Positions 36,180-44,778 of a stretch of DNA of 64,000 bases are shown here, one piece after another. How positions within the stretch are numbered: position 1 is the stretch's first letter; each line of letters opens with the position of its first letter. The DNA comes from Methylacidiphilum caldifontis. Its GTDB lineage: Bacteria; Verrucomicrobiota; Verrucomicrobiia; Methylacidiphilales; Methylacidiphilaceae. Location of the stretch: NCBI RefSeq assembly GCF_017310505.1, contig NZ_CP065957.1:1550001-1614000 (forward strand). The letters run 5' to 3'. The notes under the pieces are model-generated. The model was not told the origin of the DNA and searched no databases. It saw only the letters and a list, made by a program, of their open reading frames with translations. The position numbers and the translations under genes are program-made.

Positions 36180-37265
36180 TTGAAAAGTATTTTTTACCTT
36201 CTTCTGTTTTTTTCATTTCTTTTTAATGCTTATTCTGCAGAAGTTTCACAGTCCGCAAAAATTCATCTGAAACTCAAAGTAGCTACCCGTAATGACCCTC
36301 CGTTTTCCTTTAGGGGTGGTGATGGAGAGTGGGAAGGAATAGCGGTAGATTTATGGAGGAAAATCACCACCGATTTAGCTATTCCCTTTGAATTTGTCGA
36401 GCAACCCCCGGATCAAGAAATTATGATCCGCAGTTTACTCAATCGAAAAGTAGATGTTATTGTTACCGGCATAGGTGTTGAAAATAATCTTTTACAGAAA
36501 ATCGCTTTTAGTTATCCTTTTCTGTCTTCTGGTTTAGGAGTGGCTTATCGGTCAACCCCTGTTAGTTCCCTGCAAGCCATATACCGTTTTATGCTCAGTT
36601 CAGAGTTTTTTGCTGTGATTTGTGGCATAACTTTTTTAACTTTTATTGCGGGGTTTTTTGTCTGGATTTTTGAAAGGAAAAAAAATCCCCATTTTGGAGG
36701 TAGCTTTATTCATGGAATTGGAAACTCTTTTTGGTGGGCTGCGGTAACCATGACAACAATCGGCTATGGAGATAAAGTCCCAAGAACGGTGGGAGGAAGG
36801 ACTGTTGCCATGGTTTGGATGTTTGTTGGCGTTGTGCTTCTCTCTTTTTTTACAGCATGGATTACGGCGGGGGTGGCTTTGGAAAAAGTTAGCTTGGATA
36901 TAGTTAAGCTTAAAGATCTTTCACAGATTCGGGTGGCTACTGTTAAAGATTCATTAGGGAATTATTATCTAAGAAAAAGACATATTCGAGCTATACTCTT
37001 TAACGATTTGAGAGATGCCCTTGAAGCTGTCAAAGAGAAAAAAGCTGATGCAGTCCTATCCGAAGTCGAAGAGATGCGTTATCTTATTCAAAAAAGCTTT
37101 GGAGGAGAGTTGGAAGTTTCTGAAAAGACTTTTGCAAGAATAGATTATGCCTTTGCCTTTCGACACGGAGATGAACTTACCCAGAAAGTCAATGAATGGA
37201 TTATTACACATCTCAATGAGTTGAAAAATTATGTGTCTGCCCTAAATCTAGGAAATAAAAGATAA
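36180..37265 (+). CDS. Glutamate-receptor-like potassium channel (GluR0 type)
   Basis: The 361-residue protein has a signal peptide (1-20), the first lobe of a solute-binding domain (about 31-130, VATRNDPPFSF and GIAVDLWRKI), and transmembrane helix 1 (about 143-165). A re-entrant pore follows with the K+ selectivity filter T192-T-I-G-Y-G-D198, then helix 2 (about 207-230) and the second ligand-binding lobe (about 245-350). This is the prokaryotic ionotropic glutamate receptor layout first described for GluR0 of Synechocystis: a periplasmic ligand gates a K+ pore. The start is TTG at 36180; an in-frame TAA lies 6 nt before it and no ATG gives the signal peptide. The ligand is unknown. Confidence 0.88.
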   Translation: MKSIFYLLLFFSFLFNAYSAEVSQSAKIHLKLKVATRNDPPFSFRGGDGEWEGIAVDLWRKITTDLAIPFEFVEQPPDQEIMIRSLLNRKVDVIVTGIGVENNLLQKIAFSYPFLSSGLGVAYRSTPVSSLQAIYRFMLSSEFFAVICGITFLTFIAGFFVWIFERKKNPHFGGSFIHGIGNSFWWAAVTMTTIGYGDKVPRTVGGRTVAMVWMFVGVVLLSFFTAWITAGVALEKVSLDIVKLKDLSQIRVATVKDSLGNYYLRKRHIRAILFNDLRDALEAVKEKKADAVLSEVEEMRYLIQKSFGGELEVSEKTFARIDYAFAFRHGDELTQKVNEWIITHLNELKNYVSALNLGNKR

Positions 37266-37480
37266 GTAAGTGATATTTTTTCTTCTCATTTCCTTATTAA
37301 ACACGATTCCTATAAGAAAGCCCTTGTCTTCTAAAATGAATGAGAAAAAAGCTAAAATGGATTTGTCTATCCTGGAATTTTTTGATTTTCTCCTCATCTT
37401 TCTAAACTTCGATACGCAGAGAAAACAATGCGAAATCTAATTTAAGAAGAGAAGAACGACTCGCCCTTGATAGGGTCTTT

Positions 37481-37807
37481 TTAAAAGAGTCGAATACAGG
37501 CAAGAACAATAATAAAGAAAAAACCATTCAAGACGATTCCAATGATGCAAGAAGGGCGCAAGTATTCTTTTGAAGAAAAGCTGATTCCACCAAAAAGAAT
37601 GCCAAAAAAATTAGCAACCAGTCCAAGAAATGTAAAAAAACCGATCAATGCTGAACTAAATTCTGTTTCACTTCCACTAGCCCTAAGAATTAATTCACTA
37701 AAACCTATAACTATCCAATAAAGCAGGCTTACAATAGCTATGAGAAGACTTGTTCTTCGACTCCAATGGCCTAAATTGCCCAAGGATTTTTTTAAGGCTT
37801 CCTCCAT
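37481..37807 (-). CDS. Small hypothetical membrane protein
   Basis: The 108-residue protein has three likely transmembrane segments (about 18-38, 50-75, 85-107) after a short charged N-terminus. I recognise no family. It stands alone between two opposing genes. On its downstream side the inverted repeat CCCT-tgat-AGGG (37464-37475), nested in CGACTC/GAGTCG, may end its transcript. Confidence 0.55.
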   Translation of the reverse strand: MEEALKKSLGNLGHWSRRTSLLIAIVSLLYWIVIGFSELILRASGSETEFSSALIGFFTFLGLVANFFGILFGGISFSSKEYLRPSCIIGIVLNGFFFIIVLACIRLF

Positions 37808-37888
37808 GATAGTTACATAAACAAAATAAGATATTATGCAAGAGCATAAATCATTAAAAAAAATATTTTGTGAGATAAACCTTATAGA

Positions 37889-38770
37889 TTAAGAGCAACC
37901 TCCTTCTTCAAATACTTCAGTAGAGATAGCTGCAAAATCCAATTCTGCTTTTCCATGATTTAATGCTGAAAGGAACCGTCTATAAACAATATCTAAAAAA
38001 GGCATTGGACTGAGATAGGATTGAACAAGATCTCGAACCAATGTAGCATCTTTAAATCCTAGTTTTAATGTAAATCCAGGCTCAGAAAAAGATTTTTGGC
38101 ACAAGAGTTGACCATAATTTTCATATAAGGGAGAACGAAACAAAGCCTGGTTTACAGCAGAAAGCAACTCCTGGGGAGCAATTTGAGCCTTTTGTGCTAT
38201 GCAAAAGCTTTCTGCTAAGGCTTCAACAACAGTCATGATCAAAAAATTTCCAAGAATTTTTACAATGTTAGCCTTGATGGTTTCCTCGCCAAGATTGGAA
38301 TAGCCCCTTCCTAAAGCTTGAAAGATAGGATGGCATCGTCTTACAGCTTCAAGAGGTCCTGCGGTCACAATCCAGAGCTCTTTTTTAGCAGCAGCTTCAG
38401 GCCTGCCAAATACGGGGGCAGAAACCAGAATCTGATTTTTTGGAGCATGCAGGTTTTGAATAGCCACAATGGTGCGAGGGCTAACCGTACTCATGGAAAG
38501 ATGGATTGCCCCTTCTTTTAAGCCATTAATTAGGCCATCGACTCTTCCAGTGACTTCTAACAACGCTTCGTCGTTAGCAACCATTGTGATGACGATATCG
38601 CAACCCTCTGCTGCCTCTCTGGGACTTGAACAGATTTTTGCACCCATGGAGACAAGGGGTTCTGCTTTATGATGGGTTCTGTTGTAAATCGAAAGTGCTT
38701 TCCCAGAAGTTAAGAGATTTTGTGCCATGGGAAATCCCATTTTTCCAATTCCAATAAATCCAATTTTCAT
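37889..38770 (-). CDS. Beta-hydroxyacid dehydrogenase family oxidoreductase
   Basis: The 293-residue protein is a 3-hydroxyisobutyrate dehydrogenase relative. It has the N-terminal Rossmann motif GFIGIGKMGFPMAQNLL, a substrate loop LSMSTVSPRTI, GAPVFGRPEAA-like VSAPVFGRPEAA, and the catalytic Lys in IKANIVKILGNFLI. Family members reduce glyoxylate, succinic semialdehyde or tartronate semialdehyde with NAD(P)H; VFGRPEAA resembles the glyoxylate/succinic semialdehyde reductase branch. Monocistronic. Exact substrate not determined. Confidence 0.82.
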   Translation of the reverse strand: MKIGFIGIGKMGFPMAQNLLTSGKALSIYNRTHHKAEPLVSMGAKICSSPREAAEGCDIVITMVANDEALLEVTGRVDGLINGLKEGAIHLSMSTVSPRTIVAIQNLHAPKNQILVSAPVFGRPEAAAKKELWIVTAGPLEAVRRCHPIFQALGRGYSNLGEETIKANIVKILGNFLIMTVVEALAESFCIAQKAQIAPQELLSAVNQALFRSPLYENYGQLLCQKSFSEPGFTLKLGFKDATLVRDLVQSYLSPMPFLDIVYRRFLSALNHGKAELDFAAISTEVFEEGGCS

Positions 38771-38993
38771 GACGGATATTAAATTTTCATGTATGTTAAA
38801 AAAAAGTTAAGCATTAAATAAAATTCGTTTTTTTATTATATCTTTTTTTTTTAGCGTTATCTCTTTGGGAAAGAATGAATAAAAACTTTTTTATTTTTAA
38901 AATGACATGGTATTATATCTGCTTTGTGCTTCTCAAACATGAAACTTATTTTGGAATAGAGGGTTATTCTTTAAAAGATAAATTATTCGGGTT

Positions 38994-41900
38994 ATGCTCT
39001 GGTTAGTCAAAGTTGCTCTTCGAAAACCCTATACGGTAGCCGTAATGGCGGCATTGATATTTGTATTGGGGCTTTTGACCATAGAAACCACCCCTACGGA
39101 TATTTTTCCTGATATCGATATTCCTGTTGTCAATGTAGTGTGGTTTTATCAAGGGTTGACTCCTGAAGACATGACCAATTTCATTACTACTTTCAGTGAG
39201 TTTAACCTTTCCCAATACGTTGATAATGTGGCTCGAATGGAGTCGAGAACCTATTATGGGCTAAATGTGATTAGAATGTATTTTCAGCCTGGAGTTCCTA
39301 TTGATCTTGCCGTATCTGAAGCGGTTTCCATTTGCCAGACGGTCATAAAGAGAATGCCTCTGGGGACAACCCCTCCCTATGTTTTGCGTTATTCTGCGGC
39401 TGAAGTTCCCGTCATTCAGCTTGCTGTAAGTGGGAAAACAAAATCGAATGCAGATCTTTTTGATTACACGTGGTATATCTTTAGGAGAGAGTTGGCAACG
39501 ATAAGAGGTGCTACATTCCCCCCTCCTTGGGGAGGAACGGCTCGATTTATTCGAGTTGATGCTTATCCCGATCAACTTTTGGCAAGAGGAATTACCGCTC
39601 AAGAATTAATGGAAGTCATTAATAATCAAATTCTAGACTATGCTTCTGGTGATATCAAGATTGGGGATCGGGATTATTTGGTTACCGTGAATAATGTCCC
39701 TACCGATGTCAAGGAAATGAATGAGATACCTATAAAGAAAGTGAACGGACAGATCGTGTATATGCATGATCTTGGCTATGTGAGAGATGGTGGGGCGGTG
39801 CAATGGAATTTTGCTCGGTATAACGGAGTGCCTGCAGTTATTATGCCTCTTTTAAAGAATGGAATGGCATCAACATTGGAATTAGTAGCCAATTTGAGAA
39901 AACTTCTTCCTGTCGCTAAAGCTTCGGCTCCTGAAGGCATAGAAATCCAGGAGTTGATGGATCAATCGCTCTTTGTTCGTGCTTCTGTTGAAGGTGTAGT
40001 TAAGGAAGGTTTGATTGCTGCTGGTCTTACGGGGGTGATGATCCTTGTTTTTTTGGGCAGCTGGAGATCTACCTTAATTGTTTTGACTTCCATTCCATTG
40101 TGCATTCTTGTTGCTCTTTTTATTCTTAGTCGGATGGGCAATACCATTAACATTATGACGTTGGGCGGTCTTGCCCTTGCCGTAGGTATCCTTGTTGATG
40201 ATGCGACGGTCGAAGTTGAAAATATCCATAGGAACCATGGAATGGGCAAGCCCCTTATCCAGGCTATTCTTGATGGAGCGCAGCAAATTGCCAATGCCGC
40301 ATTCGTAGCAACTCTTTCAATATGTATCGTTTTTACATCTGTGATTTTCTTGGAGGGACCACCAAAGTATCTATTTACTCCTATGGCTTTGGGTGTCGTG
40401 TTTTCTATGCTTTTTTCCTACTTTCTATCAAGAACTCTTGTGCCCACCATGGCTAATATGCTTATTCGGCAAGAAGAAATTATCGAGCATAAAAGAAAAA
40501 TAGAAGGGAAAGCCCCCTCCCGCTTTATGCAGTTTCATCACTGGTTTATGGATCGGTTTGAGCAGTTTAGAGACCATTACGGAGAACTTTTGCGTTGGTG
40601 CTTGCAACATAAAGGGACTGTTTTCCTGTTGTTTGGAATCTTAGGCTTGGCTTCATTCATTGCTTTACCGTTGGTTGGAGAAAATTTTTTCCCACCTGTA
40701 GATGCAGGAAAGTTTAGGCTACATGTCTTTGCTCCTCCTGGTACTAGGCTTGAAACAACAGAAAGAATTTTTAGTGAAATTGAAGAATATATCAAGAAAG
40801 ACATTGTTCCTGAAGAGGAAATAGAGTCAATTGTTGATCTAGGAGGCCTCCCTTTTTGGTTTCCTGCGGGTATGGCATTTGGTGATTATATTAATGAAGG
40901 CACATTTGATGGAGAGATATTAGTATCACTTAAAGAAGATCATCATCCTACCTCGATCTATATAAAGAAAATAAGGGAAAAGTTGCCAAAACAATTCCCT
41001 GGTTGTGAGTTCTTTTTCCAGCCTCCCGACATGGTAAATCAAATTCTAAATTTTGGTTCCGCTGCTCCTATAGACATCCAAGTTGTAGGTAAGGATCCTG
41101 GAATTACTTCGAAATTTGCACAAGAAATACAGAAAAGAGTAAAAAAGATCAAGGGAGCTGCTGATGTTATTATATACCAGAAAAAACAACCCTATCTTCA
41201 TTTAAAAATAGACCGGGTTCGAGCACTTGATTTTGGACTGAATCAACGAGAGATCGCTAATAACATTCTGAATCAATTAAGTTCAAGTTATGTTGTTGCT
41301 CCTAATTATTGGGCAGACCCCAAAACAACAATCAATTATCCTTTAGTCATTCAGACCCCTCAACATCTTATAGATAGTCACAACTCCCTGCTGAACATCA
41401 ACTTGCATCCTATTAGGGAAACATACTCTGATCTTTTAGCCGCACGTGAAGAAACCCAGCTTTTAAGCAATGTCGTTACGGTTGAGCATAAGCAGAAAGC
41501 TGCTGTCATTAGCCATTATAATGTTAAACCTATTTATAATGTCTTCGTTAATGTCCAAGGTAGGGATTTAGGAGGAGTGGTTAGCGAAGTTCAGAAAATT
41601 GTAAACGATGTTAAAAAGAAACTGCCACCCGCTTATGAAATTCATATTCGTGGACAAGCTGAAAGTATGCAAAATGCTTTTGGTCGATTAGGTCTTGGAA
41701 TTGTTTTCGCAATTCTTATGGTTTATTTTCTTTTAGTCGTCAATTTCCAAGGTTGGGTAGATCCTTTTATTATTCTTATGGCACTGCCTGCGGGATTTTG
41801 TGGAGTGATTTGGATGCTTTATCTTACGGGTACTACTTTTAGTGTACCTTCTCTTATGGGAATAATCATGACCGTTGGTGTAGCCACTTCGAATAGTATT

Positions 41901-42185
41901 TTGCTCATTACATTTGCTAATGAAGAGATGAGAAATGGAGCAGATGCGGTTACGGCCGCATGGATGGCGGGCAAGATAAGATTAAGGCCGGTTCTGATGA
42001 CAGCGGGCGCAATGATTATTGGTATGTTACCCATGTCTTTAGGACTGGGTGAGGGTGGTGAACAAAATGCCCCTTTGGGAAGAGCGGTTATCGGGGGAAT
42101 GATTTTTGCTACCGTTGGCACTCTCTTTTTTGTTCCTGTAGTATTCAGCATAATTCGGGGAAAGAAAGTATCTCATATAGCCTAG
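38994..42185 (+). CDS. RND efflux permease (AcrB/MdtB family)
   Basis: The 1063-residue inner-membrane protein has the standard RND layout: helix 1 after MLWLVKVALRKPYTVAVM, a large periplasmic loop, helices 2-6 with GGLALAVGILVDDATVEVENIHRN (the proton-relay Asp pair), a second loop, and helices 8-12 with GIIMTVGVATSNSILLITFAN and RLRPVLMTAGAMIIGMLP. TPTDIFPDIDIPVVNV near the N-terminus is typical of this family. It pumps hydrophobic compounds using the proton gradient. The adaptor gene follows rather than precedes it, and no TolC-type outer-membrane factor is nearby. Confidence 0.93.
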   Translation: MLWLVKVALRKPYTVAVMAALIFVLGLLTIETTPTDIFPDIDIPVVNVVWFYQGLTPEDMTNFITTFSEFNLSQYVDNVARMESRTYYGLNVIRMYFQPGVPIDLAVSEAVSICQTVIKRMPLGTTPPYVLRYSAAEVPVIQLAVSGKTKSNADLFDYTWYIFRRELATIRGATFPPPWGGTARFIRVDAYPDQLLARGITAQELMEVINNQILDYASGDIKIGDRDYLVTVNNVPTDVKEMNEIPIKKVNGQIVYMHDLGYVRDGGAVQWNFARYNGVPAVIMPLLKNGMASTLELVANLRKLLPVAKASAPEGIEIQELMDQSLFVRASVEGVVKEGLIAAGLTGVMILVFLGSWRSTLIVLTSIPLCILVALFILSRMGNTINIMTLGGLALAVGILVDDATVEVENIHRNHGMGKPLIQAILDGAQQIANAAFVATLSICIVFTSVIFLEGPPKYLFTPMALGVVFSMLFSYFLSRTLVPTMANMLIRQEEIIEHKRKIEGKAPSRFMQFHHWFMDRFEQFRDHYGELLRWCLQHKGTVFLLFGILGLASFIALPLVGENFFPPVDAGKFRLHVFAPPGTRLETTERIFSEIEEYIKKDIVPEEEIESIVDLGGLPFWFPAGMAFGDYINEGTFDGEILVSLKEDHHPTSIYIKKIREKLPKQFPGCEFFFQPPDMVNQILNFGSAAPIDIQVVGKDPGITSKFAQEIQKRVKKIKGAADVIIYQKKQPYLHLKIDRVRALDFGLNQREIANNILNQLSSSYVVAPNYWADPKTTINYPLVIQTPQHLIDSHNSLLNINLHPIRETYSDLLAAREETQLLSNVVTVEHKQKAAVISHYNVKPIYNVFVNVQGRDLGGVVSEVQKIVNDVKKKLPPAYEIHIRGQAESMQNAFGRLGLGIVFAILMVYFLLVVNFQGWVDPFIILMALPAGFCGVIWMLYLTGTTFSVPSLMGIIMTVGVATSNSILLITFANEEMRNGADAVTAAWMAGKIRLRPVLMTAGAMIIGMLPMSLGLGEGGEQNAPLGRAVIGGMIFATVGTLFFVPVVFSIIRGKKVSHIA

Positions 42186-42229
42186 ACAAATATTAAAATG
42201 CATTGAATATGAGTAATAAGGAGTTAAAG

Positions 42230-43630
42230 GTGGGTTCGAAAATAAAAACTATAAAAAATGGAATATGGGCTAGATTGCACCGCATTCTTGAAAGGAACAA
42301 AAGCGGGAACACGAGGGGCGGTATGAATAGCCGAAGGGAAATGAAAGAGATCTCCTCTTCTACAATTTCTCCTCCTCCACCCATTGAACCTCCACCTATT
42401 AAACCAAAAGAAAAGTTTAAACAAATCTTAAAGAAAATAAAAAAGGGACCAGCTTTTATTGCTTTATCTTTTGGAGCTATTCTTTTGGCCCTTTTGCTTA
42501 TTGGGCTTATTCCCAGGATACATAATCAGCTTGTTCTTAAGAGGTTTGTCGCAATAGCCAATGAAATTCCTGTATCGGTTATAAAGCCAAAATTGGCCCC
42601 GCCTGTGACCGATTTGAGGCTTCCAGGAACAGCTAGAGGCTACTTTGAAACGCCTATATGGGCTAGAGTCAACGGATATATAAAAAATTGGTGGGTAGAT
42701 ATTGGTGATGAAGTAAAAGAGGGACAACTCATGGCTGTCATTGATGCACCAGATATTGATCGACAAGTCGTAGAAATGGAAGGTGTGCTCAAATCTGCCG
42801 AAGCTAACCTAGAAATTGCTCGGATATCGCTCGATAGATGGAAAGAACTGATAAAAACTCGCGCTGTATCTCAACAACAACTTGATGAAAGACAAGCGGC
42901 TTATGATGCAGCTCTTGCACGAGTCAATGCTTCAAGAGGTCAATATGAGCATTGGAAAGAACTCCAAAATTTTGAAAAAATATATGCTCCTTTCAGCGGT
43001 ATTGTAACAGCGAGAAATATTGATATAGGAACGCTCGTTTCGTTGGGAAGTGATAAAGGAGTTAGAGAGCTTTATCGAATTTCAGTCACTGATGTGATGA
43101 GAGTCTATGTAGCCGTACCTCAGAATTATGCTCCACAAATTCAACTTGGAACATGGGCAGATATAACGGCCTCTGAATTTCCTGGAAAAATCTTTAAAGG
43201 ATTAGTGGTAAGGACAGCCAAAGCGGTAGACCCCCTGTCCCGAACGCTGTTAACTGAAGTGGATGTAGGCAACCCTAAGGGAGAAATTATCGTTAATATG
43301 TATGTGGATGTTACCTTTCATTTACCTAGAAATCAAGAAACTTTCTTGGTACCTGTGAATGCTGTAATTGATAGGGCAGATGGCAATTATGTTCTTACTG
43401 TTGATGAGAATAATATAGTTCATTATAACAAGGTTGAGTTAGGCAAAGATTTAGGTCAATATATTGAAATACCTTTCGGTCTTTCTAAAGATCAAAAAAT
43501 TGTGTTAAATCCACCTGAAATTCTTGAAGAAGGAAGTAAAGTAGTTGTTGTAGCTGACCTTTCTCAGCCCAAGCCAGATAAAAAAAGGGAAAAACAACTT
43601 TTACAAAAAGGCAAGCTTGCACATGAATGA
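42230..43630 (+). CDS. RND periplasmic adaptor (HlyD/MFP family) with long N-terminus
   Basis: The membrane-fusion protein bridges the RND pump to an outer-membrane channel. A cytoplasmic, basic and Pro-rich leader of about 75 residues (SPPPPIEPPPIKPKEK) precedes a transmembrane anchor (about 82-102, FIALSFGAILLALLLIG). Then come the barrel-sandwich halves (PIWARVNGYIKNWWVDIGDEVKEG and FEKIYAPFSGIVTARNIDIG), a helical hairpin and beta-barrel domains. I chose GTG at 42230 because AAGGAG lies 6 nt upstream; the ATG at 42209, 7 codons earlier, has no ribosome binding site. It is 44 nt after the permease stop and overlaps the next gene. Confidence 0.9.
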   Translation: MGSKIKTIKNGIWARLHRILERNKSGNTRGGMNSRREMKEISSSTISPPPPIEPPPIKPKEKFKQILKKIKKGPAFIALSFGAILLALLLIGLIPRIHNQLVLKRFVAIANEIPVSVIKPKLAPPVTDLRLPGTARGYFETPIWARVNGYIKNWWVDIGDEVKEGQLMAVIDAPDIDRQVVEMEGVLKSAEANLEIARISLDRWKELIKTRAVSQQQLDERQAAYDAALARVNASRGQYEHWKELQNFEKIYAPFSGIVTARNIDIGTLVSLGSDKGVRELYRISVTDVMRVYVAVPQNYAPQIQLGTWADITASEFPGKIFKGLVVRTAKAVDPLSRTLLTEVDVGNPKGEIIVNMYVDVTFHLPRNQETFLVPVNAVIDRADGNYVLTVDENNIVHYNKVELGKDLGQYIEIPFGLSKDQKIVLNPPEILEEGSKVVVVADLSQPKPDKKREKQLLQKGKLAHE

Positions 43631-43976
43631 AGAACGAGAACTCAACGCCAACCTGCATAAGGATTCTTCAATAGAGATTCAAGGGGGCGGAGTAACAGCT
43701 TCAGAAGTACCCGTTGAATTCTTAACTATAGAATCCCCAGGAAGAAATTGGATCTTCCCTTATTCGAGAATCCTTTTTGCCCATACAGATACCGAAGGGA
43801 GTAGGTTTTTTCTTAGGACCATAAGCCATGATATTTGGATAAATGGGCAAAATCTTAATAAAGCTATTTATTTGATCCAACAGGGAAAGTTGATGGATGT
43901 CAGAAAAGGGTACAATGAGAATGGAAAGGTGGATTCTATTGAAGTGATGGAGAATCCTGGGGGGATGTTTGCTTGA
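43623..43976 (+). CDS. Hypothetical protein co-transcribed with the RND pump
   Basis: A 117-residue soluble protein from the ATG at 43623, which overlaps the end of the adaptor gene by 8 nt. It is predicted to be mostly beta-strand (VPVEFLTIESPGRNWIFPYSRILFAHTD, then SRFFLRTISHDIWINGQNL). There is no signal peptide or membrane segment and I recognise no family. The overlap indicates translational coupling and a function tied to the pump, perhaps sensing or regulation; that is inference. Confidence 0.6.
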   Translation: MNEERELNANLHKDSSIEIQGGGVTASEVPVEFLTIESPGRNWIFPYSRILFAHTDTEGSRFFLRTISHDIWINGQNLNKAIYLIQQGKLMDVRKGYNENGKVDSIEVMENPGGMFA

Positions 43977-44757
43977 AAGCTCTCAAGGTTGACTATAGCC
44001 TTTCTAAGGGTTTTCTGCTTTAAAAGATGGGTTAATAACGACTTTTTTTTTGTAGCCTAGTTTAGTCAACCATGTCCTAATATAATTTGTGAAAATCAAG
44101 CTTACGGTCAGATTTGCATCAGATCAGCTCTAGAACTACCCTTATGGTCGGGAAAAGCGGGAAAGCTACCCGTGCCGTGTCGATCAACTCCTCATAGACA
44201 CGGAAATAGTCAATGTCTAAAAGCAACTCAGAAAAGGCCTATCCAACTGCCCGTTCCCAGCGTCGGTCAGGAATTGGACGGCTTAGATCAGCAAAACGGT
44301 TCCTCTTGCTCAATTCAGGAATGTATGGAGGTTTTACCACCCTTGCTGTCAATAAAAAGGGATCCAGACTCAATGGACTTAAGGAGATGAATGCATCAGC
44401 TGACTAGAAAGGGCTTATCAGAGTGTTCGAATATGCTGAGGCCAGTTGCATCCACCGATTCGCATTGACGGTTATGCCTGGCTTAAGCCGAAAGCAGACG
44501 GCTGAAGCAAGTGTCATTCTGATCAGTAGCTTGGAAAAGACTCAAAGTTGTATGCTCCGCTCAAATAAAGTTTGGAGGCTTCTGCAAAAAGCCTCAATCT
44601 GGGCTTCCAAAGAATGTGGGCAAGGATATAAAATGGGTTTTGCTGAAGCCATTTCGACAAGCAAAAATAGACGGCAAAACCGGTTGGCCTAATGCCAACA
44701 AGGCTCTTGGCTAGTAAGGAAAGGGTTGTCTAAGGTTGGAGGAATGGCTATTTTATA
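43977..44757. other. Gene-free stretch with hairpins; possible RNA or decayed element
   Basis: About 780 nt with no convincing gene. Three open frames of 64-89 codons (44172-44692) have no recognisable domain and no ribosome binding site, and the base composition is clearly richer in G+C than the flanks. Visible structure: a 9-bp inverted repeat GGTTGACTA (43987-43995) / TAGTCAACC (44063-44071); a perfect TATAAT at 44081-44086; adjacent hairpins CGGG/CCCG (44158-44172) and CCGTGTC/GACACGG (44175-44203); and AGGCTT/AAGCCT at 44576-44594. Decayed insertion sequence or structured RNA are both possible. Confidence 0.4.
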
Positions 44758-44778
44758 GTGTTCTTTTTATTTGTTGAT

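Noticed and set aside
44172-44692. Three overlapping frames of 64-89 codons as genes
   Set aside because: They overlap each other, have no ribosome binding sites and show no domain; an insertion-sequence remnant was considered but no transposase motif could be read on either strand.
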